From Streptomyces klenkii (lineage in GTDB: Bacteria; Actinomycetota; Actinomycetes; Streptomycetales; Streptomycetaceae): a stretch of 64,000 nucleotides of DNA. The position numbers were made by a program, and so were the translations under genes. Below the pieces are notes generated by a model. The model was given only the letters and a program-made list of their open reading frames with translations. It had not been told where the DNA came from and ran no database searches. The stretch lies in the NCBI RefSeq assembly GCF_003626645.1, contig NZ_RBAM01000009.1, positions 248,001 through 312,000 on the forward strand. The letters run 5' to 3'. Below are positions 1-7,564 of this stretch, in pieces; the stretch's first letter is position 1; every line of letters starts with the position of its first letter.

Positions 1-2
1 CG

Positions 3-782
3 GTCAGAGACGGTGAGGTCTGGGCGGATGACTCGGAAGGGGAAGGGGGCGGCTCGCGGACGGGCGGCCTGCCGCTGGTGCTGCTGCACCCCGGTGTCGG
101 GGACTCGCGGATCTGGGACCCGGTCCTCCCGCGCCTCGTGGAGCGGCACCGGGTGATCCGCTTCGACGTGCGCGGGTTCGGGCGGTCCCCGGCGCCCACG
201 GCGAAGTACTCCATGGCGGAGGACCTGGCGGCGGTCCTCGACCACTTCGGCCTGGGCCGGGTCGCCCTGGCCGCCTCCAGCATGGGCGGGGCCGCCGCCC
301 TGAACCTCGCGCTGGCCGACCCCGCGCGGGTCGCGGCGCTCGCGCTGCTGGTCCCGGGCGTGACGGGCTACGAGGGGCTCGCCTCGTCCGGCTTCACGGC
401 CGAGGCCGGGAGGCTGGCCGAGGCGGGCGACATGGACGGCCTGGTGGCCCTCGCCCTGCGGACTTTCGGCGCCGCGGGCCGCGGCGGCGACGCGGAGGCC
501 GCGGCCCATCTGCGGTCGGCGATCCCCGCGTGGTTCACCAACCAGCCCTACCAGGTGCCGGACGCACCCGCCTTCGACCGGCTCGGCGAACTGGCCGTGC
601 CGTGCGTGCTGGCCCTCGGCGAGAAGGACCAGCCCCAGGTGATCCGCTGCAACGAGGAAATGGCGGCCCGCATCCCCGGCTGCCGCCTGATCAGACTGCG
701 GGACAGCGACCACCTGCCGACGCTCCGCGAACCGGAAGCGGTGGCCCGCCTAATCCTGGATTCCTGCGAGGGCGCGAGCTGA
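3..782 (+). CDS. alpha/beta hydrolase, 5' end cut by the window
   Basis: This is an alpha/beta-hydrolase-fold enzyme, probably a hydrolase acting on a small ester or lactone; the substrate cannot be told from sequence. The frame is open back to the first base, and the residues before the GTG at 78 read like the normal first beta strand, so the true start lies upstream of the window. Visible motifs are the oxyanion-hole strand LLHPGVGDSRIWD, a nucleophile elbow ASSMGG in which the family's first Gly is Ala, a late Asp in GEKDQP and the catalytic His in SDHLPTL. The C-terminus is intact, with a TGA stop at 780-782. No neighbour indicates a pathway. Confidence 0.85.
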   Translation, partial: VRDGEVWADDSEGEGGGSRTGGLPLVLLHPGVGDSRIWDPVLPRLVERHRVIRFDVRGFGRSPAPTAKYSMAEDLAAVLDHFGLGRVALAASSMGGAAALNLALADPARVAALALLVPGVTGYEGLASSGFTAEAGRLAEAGDMDGLVALALRTFGAAGRGGDAEAAAHLRSAIPAWFTNQPYQVPDAPAFDRLGELAVPCVLALGEKDQPQVIRCNEEMAARIPGCRLIRLRDSDHLPTLREPEAVARLILDSCEGAS

Positions 783-821
783 CCGGGCCGCTTGCCGCTC
801 GCCCTCCGTAAAACCATGGCC

Positions 822-839
822 CTACCCGCCGGGTAGAAT
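822..839 (+). promoter_or_regulatory. palindrome overlapping a -10-like element
   Basis: A perfect inverted repeat (CTACCC, GCC spacer, GGGTAG at 822-836) overlaps a good -10-like hexamer TAGAAT at 834-839. It lies about 60 bases before the small membrane protein gene at 900. No clear -35 is visible, so an activator or repressor binding the palindrome is plausible. This is inference from position and symmetry only. Confidence 0.4.
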
Positions 840-899
840 CGCGTACCTGCGCAGCAAGCGCGCAGCGCACACCGCGTCGGGTCAGGAAGAGGTTCGCCC

Positions 900-1025
900 A
901 TGGACGGCGAGAAGCGGGCGGAGCGCCAGATCGCCTTGCGGGTGCTGGTCTACGTGTTCATCACGCACCTCTTCGCCGGCTTCATCTGGCTGCTGTTCTA
1001 CCTCGGCGGGCACGCCGACAAGTGA
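900..1025 (+). CDS. 41-aa single-pass membrane protein (DUF6126-like)
   Basis: This very small gene encodes 41 residues: a charged N-terminus (MDGEKRAERQ), one strongly hydrophobic helix (about residues 12-36) rich in Phe, Leu and Tyr, and a short polar tail HADK. The layout and the HLFAGF core resemble the DUF6126 family of tiny Streptomyces membrane proteins, which has no known function. A purine-rich AGGAAGAGG sequence 8-16 bases upstream serves as ribosome site. In my recollection relatives often sit next to an HTH regulator, but none is present here; instead a palindrome lies at the promoter. The gene is separate from the convergent molybdoenzyme operon. Confidence 0.7.
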   Translation: MDGEKRAERQIALRVLVYVFITHLFAGFIWLLFYLGGHADK

Positions 1026-1043
1026 TCCGGCCGGGCCGGCGAT

Positions 1044-3131
1044 CTAGCCGGCCCCGGTCCCGCCTCCGAGCAGCTTCTCCGGAGTGATCGGCAGGTCCCG
1101 CACCCGCACCCCCGTCGCGTGGTGGACCGCGTTCGCGACCGCCGCGGCCGTGCCGACGATGCCGATCTCGCCGATGCCCTTGCTCCCCATCGGGTTGAGC
1201 ACGGGATCGGTCTCGTCGATCCAGTGCGCCTCGATGCCGTGGATGTCCGCGTGCGTCGGCACGTGGTACGAGGCGAGGTCCCGCTCGGCGAAGTCGCCGA
1301 ACCGCGGATCCATGGTGCTGCCCTCCAGCAGCGCCATGCCCACCCCCATCGTCATCCCGCCGATGAACTGGCTGCGCGCCGTACGGGCGTTGAGGATCCG
1401 GCCCGCGGCGAAGACGCCGAGGAGCCGGCGGACCCGTACCTCCCCGGTGTCCGTGTCGACCGTCACCTCCGCGAACTGCGCGCCGAAGGACGCCATCGCG
1501 TGCGGCGGATCGGAAGGGATGTCGCCGGTGGTGTCGGCCGTGGCGGTCAGGCCGCCGGGCGGTACCGTCCCGCCGCGCCCTTCGACCATCTCGATCAGCG
1601 CGCGGCAGGCCTTGTGCACGGCCCACCCCCACGAGCCGGTGCCCCCGGACCCTCCGGCGAGCCACGCCGCGGGCAGGTCGCTGCTGCCGATCTCGATGGC
1701 GACCCGGTCGAGGGCCACGCCGAGCGCCTCGGCCGCGATCACCGCGACGACGGTGCGGGCGCCCGTGCCGATGTCGGTGGCGTTGATCCGGACGCGGTAG
1801 CGGCCGGCCTCGGTGACGTGCACCTCCGCGGAGGACGGCATGTGGAAGACGGGATAGCAGGAGGAGGCCGCTCCGGTGCCGACGAGCAGCCGCCCCTCGG
1901 CGCGCGAGCGCGGCCGCGGATCGCGCGTGTCCCAGCCGAAGCGGCGCGCCCCCTCGCGCAGGCACTCCACGAGGTGCCGGCTGCTGTACGGCTTCCCGCT
2001 GTCCGGTTCGGCCGCGGAGTCGTTGCGCACCCGCAGCTCGACCGGGTCGACCCCGGCCGCGTACGCGAGCTCGTCCATCGCGCACTCCAGCGCGAACATC
2101 CCGGGGGCCTCTCCCGGCGCCCGCATCCACGACGGGCTCGGGACGTCGAGCGCGACGACCCGGTGCGTGGTGCGGCTGTTCGGCGAGACGTACATGGCGC
2201 GCGACGGGGCCGCCGCCTGCTCCACGAACTCGCGCACGGTGGAGGTCTGCGTGGTGACCTCGTGCGCGAGCGCAGTGATCTCACCGTCCTCGCCCGCCCC
2301 GAGCCGCACCCGCTGCACGAGCGGCGCCCGGTGGCCGACGATCGCCGCGAGCTGCGCCCGCGGCAGCACGAGCCGGACGGGCCGGCTCGTGTGCCGGGCG
2401 GCCATCGCGGCCAGCACGACCTGCGGGCGGGGCGTGCCCTTGCAGCCGAAGCCGCCGCCCACGTGCTCGGCGACGACTGTGATCCGCTCCTTGTCCATGC
2501 CGAACAGCCCGGCCAGCGCCTCCTGCACCGCGTTCGCGCCCTGGCAGGAGTCGTACGCGACGAGCCGGCCGTCCTCCCAGCGGGCCGTCGTGGCGTGCGG
2601 CTCCATGGGGTGGTTGTGCAGGGCGCGCATCGTGTACGTGGCGTCGACGCGCACGGGCGCGCTCGCGTACGCGCTGTCGAAGTCGCCCCGCTCCCGGCTG
2701 CCCGGGATCCCGGGGTTGACCACGTCGGGGGCGAAGAGGCGCGGGTGGCCGGGCGTGAGCACGACGTCGTGCTCCTCGGGTGCGTACGACACGCGCACCG
2801 CTGCCGCCATGGCCCGGGCGGCCTCCGGCGTCTCGGCGACCGCCAGCGCCACGTACCAGCCGCGGTGCGGCACCCGGTCGTTCTGGAGCACCAGCAGGGC
2901 GCCGTCGTCCGTCTCCTTCAGGCGCGGCGCGTTCTCGTGCGTCAGGACGGCCACGGCGCCGGGCTCGGCCAGCGCCGCCCCGGCGTCGATCGCCACGACC
3001 CGGCCGCGCGGGACCGCGGCGGGGACGGGCCACGCGTACGCCATGCCGGGCGGCATGTGCTCGGCGGCGTAACGGGCCGTGCCGGTGACCTTCTCGCGCC
3101 CTTCGAGGCGTACGGGTCCAGGAGTGCTCAC
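1044..3131 (-). CDS. molybdopterin-binding subunit of xanthine dehydrogenase-family aldehyde oxidoreductase
   Basis: This is the large catalytic subunit (695 aa) of a three-subunit molybdenum hydroxylase. It binds molybdopterin cytosine dinucleotide and oxidises aldehydes or N-heterocycles. The glycine loop VGGGFGCKG contacts the cofactor, and the C-terminal KGIGEIG carries the catalytic Glu expected in the family. The length is close to that of E. coli PaoC/YagR. The GTG start at 3131 overlaps the stop of the FAD subunit by four bases (GTGA), so translation is coupled. Order and composition match paoABC, but no MocA/PaoD-type maturation gene is next to it. The true substrate is unknown. Confidence 0.92.
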   Translation of the reverse strand: MSTPGPVRLEGREKVTGTARYAAEHMPPGMAYAWPVPAAVPRGRVVAIDAGAALAEPGAVAVLTHENAPRLKETDDGALLVLQNDRVPHRGWYVALAVAETPEAARAMAAAVRVSYAPEEHDVVLTPGHPRLFAPDVVNPGIPGSRERGDFDSAYASAPVRVDATYTMRALHNHPMEPHATTARWEDGRLVAYDSCQGANAVQEALAGLFGMDKERITVVAEHVGGGFGCKGTPRPQVVLAAMAARHTSRPVRLVLPRAQLAAIVGHRAPLVQRVRLGAGEDGEITALAHEVTTQTSTVREFVEQAAAPSRAMYVSPNSRTTHRVVALDVPSPSWMRAPGEAPGMFALECAMDELAYAAGVDPVELRVRNDSAAEPDSGKPYSSRHLVECLREGARRFGWDTRDPRPRSRAEGRLLVGTGAASSCYPVFHMPSSAEVHVTEAGRYRVRINATDIGTGARTVVAVIAAEALGVALDRVAIEIGSSDLPAAWLAGGSGGTGSWGWAVHKACRALIEMVEGRGGTVPPGGLTATADTTGDIPSDPPHAMASFGAQFAEVTVDTDTGEVRVRRLLGVFAAGRILNARTARSQFIGGMTMGVGMALLEGSTMDPRFGDFAERDLASYHVPTHADIHGIEAHWIDETDPVLNPMGSKGIGEIGIVGTAAAVANAVHHATGVRVRDLPITPEKLLGGGTGAG

Positions 3132-4129
3132 GATGCGCTTCCCTCCCCGGCCGGCGCGGCGAGATCGCCGAGCATCCGTACCGCCAGATTGCGGGCCAGC
3201 CGCACCTTGAAGCCGTTCTCGCGCAGCGGCTCGGCCGCCGCCAGCTCGGCCTCCGCGGCCCGTGCGAACGACTCCTCGGTGGCCGGGGCGCCGCGCAGCG
3301 CCTCCTCCGCCACCCGCGCCCGCCACGGCTTGTGGGCCAGCCCCCCGAAGGCCAGCCGGACCTCCTCCACGACTCCGGCGCGCACGTCGAGCACCGCGGC
3401 GACGGAGGCGAGCGCGAAGGCGTACGAGGCGCGGTCGCGCGCCTTCCGGTACGCCGAGCGCCCCGCGGGCGGTGCCGGCAGCCCGACGGCCACGACGAGC
3501 TCGGCGGGCTCGATGACCGTGTCGCGCTGCGGCTCGTCGCCGGGCAGCCGGTGGAAGTCGCAGAGCGGAACGGTCCGTTCGCCGCCGGGGCCGCGCAGGT
3601 GCACGACCGCGTCGAGCGCGGCGAGGGCCACGGCCATGTCGGAGGGGTGCGTGGCGACGCACATCGGCGAGTGGCCGAGCACGGCGAGGTCGCGGTGGAC
3701 GCCCTCGCGGGCGGGGCAGCCGCTGCCCGGCTCCCGCTTGTTGCACGGCTTGGCCACGTCCTGGAAGTACAGGCAGCGGGTGCGCTGGAGGAGGTTCCCG
3801 CCCGTGGTGGCCGTGTTGCGGATCTGCCCGGAGGCACCCGCCAGCACCGCCTGCGACAGCGCGGGGTAGCGGGACCGCACGGCGGGGTGGGCGGCGAGGT
3901 CGCTGTTGCGGACGTTCGCGCCGATGTGCAGCCCGCCGTCCGGCGTCTCCCGGACCTCCGTGAGCGGCAGCCGCCCGATGTCCACCAGCAGACCGGGGGA
4001 GGCGACCCCCAGCTTCATCAGGTCCACCAGGTTCGTACCGCCGCCGAGGAACATCCCGCCGGGCGAGGCCGCGACGGCCGCGATCGCCTCGTCGACGCCG
4101 CCGGCGCGCTCGTACGCGAACGCCCTCAC
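3128..4129 (-). CDS. FAD-binding subunit of the molybdenum aldehyde oxidoreductase
   Basis: This 333-aa subunit carries the flavin that passes electrons from the iron-sulfur centres to the acceptor. The N-terminal FLGGGTNLVDLMK is the FAD-binding loop, and TTGGNLLQRT is the second flavin contact. It contains the cysteine-rich insertion RTRCLYF...PCNKREPGSGCPA, seen in PaoB/YagS-type subunits where it holds a [4Fe-4S] cluster, so this is a PaoB-like rather than a classical XdhB protein. It starts at GTG 4129, overlapping the stop of the 2Fe-2S gene by four bases, and in turn overlaps the large subunit. All three subunits are thus made from one transcript. Confidence 0.92.
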   Translation of the reverse strand: MRAFAYERAGGVDEAIAAVAASPGGMFLGGGTNLVDLMKLGVASPGLLVDIGRLPLTEVRETPDGGLHIGANVRNSDLAAHPAVRSRYPALSQAVLAGASGQIRNTATTGGNLLQRTRCLYFQDVAKPCNKREPGSGCPAREGVHRDLAVLGHSPMCVATHPSDMAVALAALDAVVHLRGPGGERTVPLCDFHRLPGDEPQRDTVIEPAELVVAVGLPAPPAGRSAYRKARDRASYAFALASVAAVLDVRAGVVEEVRLAFGGLAHKPWRARVAEEALRGAPATEESFARAAEAELAAAEPLRENGFKVRLARNLAVRMLGDLAAPAGEGSAS

Positions 4130-4659
4130 CGCGTCACGTCCTCGATCGCCGCGACGATGTTCCCGTACGCGCCGCACCGGCACAGGTTCCCACTCATCCG
4201 CTCGCGGATCTCCTCGGGGGAGAGGGGGACGGGTGCGGGGGAGAGCGCCGCCTCGGCGGGCGGTGTCACCAGGGACGGCGCGCCCGCGCCCGCCTCGGCG
4301 ATCATCCCCAGCGCGGAACAGAGCTGGCCCGGCGTGCAGTAGCCGCACTGGAACCCGTCCCGCTCCAGGAACGCCGCCTGGAGCGGATGCAGCGCGTCCC
4401 CTTCGGCCAGCCCCTCCACGGTCGTCACTTCCGCACCGTCGTGCGCGACGGCCAGCAGCAGACAGCTGTTCGTGCGCCGCCCGTCGACCAGCACCGTGCA
4501 CGCCCCGCACTGCGCGTGGTCGCACCCCTTCTTGGCCCCGGTCAGCCCCAGGTGCTCACGCAGCGCGTCGAGCACGGTCGTCCGGTGATCGAGGTCCAGG
4601 CTGTGCTGCACACCATTGACCCGCAGGGTCACGGTGGAGGTGGTCTCCGGTGGCTCCAC
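4126..4659 (-). CDS. 2Fe-2S subunit of the molybdenum aldehyde oxidoreductase
   Basis: This is the 177-aa small subunit with two [2Fe-2S] clusters. The plant-ferredoxin-like cluster ligands are in GCDHAQCGAC and the downstream NSC. The all-helical second cluster uses CGYC and the late CRC (in NLCRCGAYGN). It is the first gene of the operon, followed by the FAD and molybdenum subunits. Unlike E. coli PaoA, it begins directly with the ferredoxin domain and shows no twin-arginine signal, so the complex is probably cytoplasmic. An insertion of about 25 residues rich in Ala and Pro separates the two final cysteine pairs. Confidence 0.93.
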   Translation of the reverse strand: MEPPETTSTVTLRVNGVQHSLDLDHRTTVLDALREHLGLTGAKKGCDHAQCGACTVLVDGRRTNSCLLLAVAHDGAEVTTVEGLAEGDALHPLQAAFLERDGFQCGYCTPGQLCSALGMIAEAGAGAPSLVTPPAEAALSPAPVPLSPEEIRERMSGNLCRCGAYGNIVAAIEDVTR

Positions 4660-4785
4660 GGCGCCTCGCCTTCCCTGCTTCTCCCGCCGGCACCGTCACG
4701 AGGTCCCCGTTCCCCGCGCCGGCTAACGCGCCGGCGCCGCAGTACACCCGTTCGCTTCAGGTGGGATCGGCTGGACGGACGGTCC

Positions 4786-5340
4786 TCACCGGATGTACTT
4801 GAGGGTCCACTTCTGGTTCGGCAGGCCCTGGTTGTCGTTGGTCACGACCGGCGACTCGTTCGCGCCGCCCCAGCCGCGGTCGGGTTCGAGGACGCGGCCG
4901 AAGAGGTTCGCGATGCGCGCGGGACCGGACTGGGTCGCCGGATCGACGTACCAGAGCTGGTCGACGTTGGAGAAGGAGGAGTCGCAGGTCGACAGCCAGG
5001 TCGCCCAGCCGCTCGGGCCCTGCGCGTAGCCCGCGAGGCAGCGGCCGTCTCTGCGGGTCACCATGTGGTACCGGCCCCGGCCGTCGGCGACCAGGTCCCA
5101 GAGCTGGTACGCCTCCGTGGTGCAGTTCCACACCCGTGTGCGGTCGTCACCGGCCGGGAAGCCCATGCAGCGGCCCGTGCCCTCGTTCCTGACCTGGAAC
5201 GGGCCGACGCCCACGGCCGCCTTCACCGGGGCCGCCTCCGCCCGGGACCGCGGTTCGGCAGCCCCGGCACCGGGCGCGGCCAGGGCGAAGGCGGCGGCGA
5301 GCGCCGTCACGAGCACGGAGATTCGCTTGCGTGGATTCAC
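4786..5340 (-). CDS. secreted ricin-type beta-trefoil lectin-like protein
   Basis: This 184-aa protein starts at GTG 5340 behind a GGGGAA ribosome site. It has a classical signal peptide (positive MNPRKR, Ala/Leu core, cleavage near GAGAAE). The mature part looks like a single beta-trefoil (RICIN) domain: repeated units with conserved Gly-Arg-Cys (TGRCMGF, DGRCLAGY) and Gln-x-Trp motifs (YQLWDL, DQLWYV, NQKWTL). Such domains bind carbohydrate, often galactose- or xylose-containing polymers. No catalytic module is attached, so the protein probably acts alone in binding glycans outside the cell. Confidence 0.85.
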   Translation of the reverse strand: MNPRKRISVLVTALAAAFALAAPGAGAAEPRSRAEAAPVKAAVGVGPFQVRNEGTGRCMGFPAGDDRTRVWNCTTEAYQLWDLVADGRGRYHMVTRRDGRCLAGYAQGPSGWATWLSTCDSSFSNVDQLWYVDPATQSGPARIANLFGRVLEPDRGWGGANESPVVTNDNQGLPNQKWTLKYIR

Positions 5341-5540
5341 GTGTTTCCCCTGTTCGACAGTCCCTGAGGGCTTGGGGGCCCGAGCGCAGGGTCTCGCGAG
5401 GCGCCCCGCTCGAAAAGGGTTTTCATCATGCAGCCACCCCTAAGGGCTGCCACGGGAACCGGAGTGCCACCACCGGAATGAAATGATCAACGGCGGGGTT
5501 CGGACGGGCAGAGTCCGCGTACCACCGAAAGGCGAACCGC

Positions 5541-6299
5541 ATGACTGACCACCCGTCTCCCGCTCCCGCTCCCGCCCCCGCCACCCCGCTCACCGGCCGC
5601 GACGTCGTTGTCGTCGGCGGAGGTTCGGGCATCGGACTGGAGGTCGCGCGGCGTGCCGTCGCCGGCGGCGCGCGTGTCGTGATCGGCGGGCGGAACCCGG
5701 AGAAGCTGGCGGCCGCCGCGGACGAGCTGGGAGAGCGGGCGCGCTGGGGCGTGGTCGACACCACCGACAAGGAGTCGCTGGCCGCGTTCTTCGGCGGCAT
5801 CGACCGCATCGACCACCTGTTCACGCCCGCCGCCTCCTACCAGGTCGGCCCCATGCGGGAGCTGACCGACAGTGAGGCCGAGAGCCCGTTCGTGTCGAAG
5901 TTCTGGGGTCAGTACCACGCGGTCAAGCACGCGGCTCCGAAGCTGACCGCGGACGCCTCGGTCGTGCTGATGTCCGGGGCGGCGAGCGTCCGTCCGCCGG
6001 CCGCCGCGCCCGCCTACGTGGCTTGCAACGCGGCGATCGAGGGGCTCGGGCGCGGGCTCGCCGTGGAGCTCGCGCCCGTACGCGTCAACGTCGTCTCGCC
6101 CGGCACGGTCGACGGCAACCTGTGGGCGCAGCGCCCGGCCGAGGTGCGCGAGGCGAGCTTCGGGCAGTACGGGCGGGACGCGCTGCTGCGCCGGCCCGGC
6201 ACCGAGGGCGAGGTCGCCGACGCGGTGCTCTTCCTCTTCACGAACACGTTCATGACCGGCTCGACGCTCTACCCGGACGGCGGCTACGCCCTGCGCTGA
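5541..6299 (+). CDS. SDR-family oxidoreductase, atypical catalytic motif
   Basis: This is a 252-aa short-chain dehydrogenase/reductase. After a Pro/Ala-rich leader, the Rossmann motif GGGSGIG and the arginine in GGRNPEK suggest NADP(H) binding. In the usual Tyr-x-x-x-Lys position the sequence reads AYVACNAAIEG, so the catalytic Lys is Asn; the substrate-side Ser lies in LMSGAAS. A subset of SDR proteins carries this change, and activity may be altered. A GAAAGG ribosome site precedes the ATG. The gene is alone and ends just before a strong hairpin terminator shared with the convergent VOC gene. Confidence 0.85.
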   Translation: MTDHPSPAPAPAPATPLTGRDVVVVGGGSGIGLEVARRAVAGGARVVIGGRNPEKLAAAADELGERARWGVVDTTDKESLAAFFGGIDRIDHLFTPAASYQVGPMRELTDSEAESPFVSKFWGQYHAVKHAAPKLTADASVVLMSGAASVRPPAAAPAYVACNAAIEGLGRGLAVELAPVRVNVVSPGTVDGNLWAQRPAEVREASFGQYGRDALLRRPGTEGEVADAVLFLFTNTFMTGSTLYPDGGYALR

Positions 6300-6306
6300 C
6301 CGGGAA

Positions 6307-6347
6307 CGGCAGGGGCCCCGGACCGCGCCGGTCCGGGGCCCCTGCCG
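6307..6347. terminator. bidirectional hairpin terminator
   Basis: Perfect 18-bp arms (6307-6324 and 6330-6347) flank a 5-base loop. It lies between the convergent SDR and VOC genes and so can end transcripts from both sides. No T-run follows, as is common in Streptomyces. Confidence 0.85.
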
Positions 6348-6358
6348 CTCACGCGGTC

Positions 6359-6748
6359 CTACGAACCGCTGCCGTACGGGCGGGTGAGCACCTCGAGGTA
6401 GTGGCCGGAGGGGTCGGGGAAGTAGACGCCGCGCCCGCCGTCGTTGTGGTTGATCTCGTCCGGGCGGGTGCGGTACGGATCGGCCCAGTAGGGCAGCCCG
6501 GCGTCCTTGATCCGCGCGAAGATGCCGTCGAAGGACTCCTCCGGCACCAGGAACGCGTAATGCTGCGGGACGATGTTCCCGGGCTGGTCGCTGGTGGCGA
6601 AGTCCAGTGCGACGCCGTTGCCGGTGACGACGGGGACGAACGGCCCCATCTCCGGTGCGACCTCCAGGCCCAGGATGTGCGCCAGGAACTCGGCGGACTC
6701 CCGCTTGTCCCGGGAATGAACGATGGTGTGATTCAGCTCGACTGACAC
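6359..6748 (-). CDS. VOC-superfamily (glyoxalase/bleomycin-resistance-like) protein
   Basis: This is a single vicinal-oxygen-chelate module of about 129 aa. The start is GTG 6748, eight bases after a GGAGG site; an upstream ATG at 6769 would place this site inside the gene. The two beta-alpha-beta-beta-beta halves are visible: the first begins LNHTIVHSRDK with a possible metal His, and the second ends in the family signature GVYFPDPSGHYLEVLTR, where Glu is the usual metal ligand. Members act as dioxygenases, isomerases or antibiotic-binding proteins; nothing nearby decides among these. Confidence 0.85.
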   Translation of the reverse strand: MSVELNHTIVHSRDKRESAEFLAHILGLEVAPEMGPFVPVVTGNGVALDFATSDQPGNIVPQHYAFLVPEESFDGIFARIKDAGLPYWADPYRTRPDEINHNDGGRGVYFPDPSGHYLEVLTRPYGSGS

Positions 6749-6934
6749 GATCAATGCCTCCACAGGCATCTCCCGGACACCGGCCCCGCTCCCACCCGGA
6801 TGGTGAGAACGACCGGTGCCCGGTATCGACCATAAGTGGCCGTCCTGCGGGATGTCATGAGGCTTCCGACCTACTCCGGGGCTTACTCCGGGGCCTACGC
6901 CGGGAGGTCCGCCTCAATGCCCGCAGTGTCCGCC

Positions 6935-7564
6935 TCAGTGCCCGCGCGCGATCCACTCCGGCAGGGCGGGCGCCTCGCCGCCGACCGTCGTGTTCTCCCC
7001 GTGCCCCGTGCGCACCACGGTCTCGGCCGGCAGCGACAGCAGCCGTTCCCGGATCGAGTCGACGATGGTCGGGAAGTCGGAGAAGGACCGGCCGGTCGCG
7101 CCCGGTCCGCCGTGGAAGAGGGTGTCGCCGGTGAACACCGTGCCGAGCTCCGGCGCGTACAGGCAGACGCCGCCCGGGGAGTGGCCGGGCGTGTGCAGCA
7201 CCGTCAGCGCGGTGCCCGCGACGGTCAGCACCTGGCCGTCCGCCAGCTCCCCGTCGGGGGCCGTGCCGGGGTGGGTCTGCTCCCACAGTTCGCGGTCGGC
7301 CGGGTGGAGGAGCACGGGCGCGCCCGTGCGCGTCGCGAGTTCCGGTGCGGCGTCGATGTGGTCGTTGTGCGCGTGGGTGCAGACGATCGCGGTCAGCCGG
7401 CGGCCGCCGACGGCCTTCTCGATCGCGTCCGCGTCGTGGGCGGCATCGATGACGAGGACCTCCTCATCGTCGCCCACGAGCCACACGTTGTTCTCGACGT
7501 CCCAGACGCCGCCGTCGAGCGCGAACAGGCCCGACGTGACGAGGTGTTCGATGCGGGCGGTCAC
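6935..7564 (-). CDS. metallo-beta-lactamase-fold hydrolase of the mycothiol formaldehyde pathway
   Basis: This is a 209-aa glyoxalase-II-like hydrolase. The zinc signature THAHNDHID is complete, with further ligands in HTPGHSPGG, TGDTLF and TGHGENT. It starts at GTG 7564, overlapping the stop of the S-(hydroxymethyl)mycothiol dehydrogenase gene by four bases. Actinobacteria commonly keep this pair (compare Rv2259/Rv2260), and the hydrolase is thought to split S-formylmycothiol into formate and mycothiol. That role is inferred here from the coupling; other thioesters remain possible. Confidence 0.88.
   Translation of the reverse strand: MTARIEHLVTSGLFALDGGVWDVENNVWLVGDDEEVLVIDAAHDADAIEKAVGGRRLTAIVCTHAHNDHIDAAPELATRTGAPVLLHPADRELWEQTHPGTAPDGELADGQVLTVAGTALTVLHTPGHSPGGVCLYAPELGTVFTGDTLFHGGPGATGRSFSDFPTIVDSIRERLLSLPAETVVRTGHGENTTVGGEAPALPEWIARGH

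Noticed and set aside
1119..3869. A very long open frame (over 900 codons) on the plus strand opposite the molybdenum oxidoreductase genes
   Set aside because: It is antisense to three well-conserved subunits. The translated sequence is Arg/Gly/Ala/His-rich without domains, as expected from GC-biased codons on the other strand.
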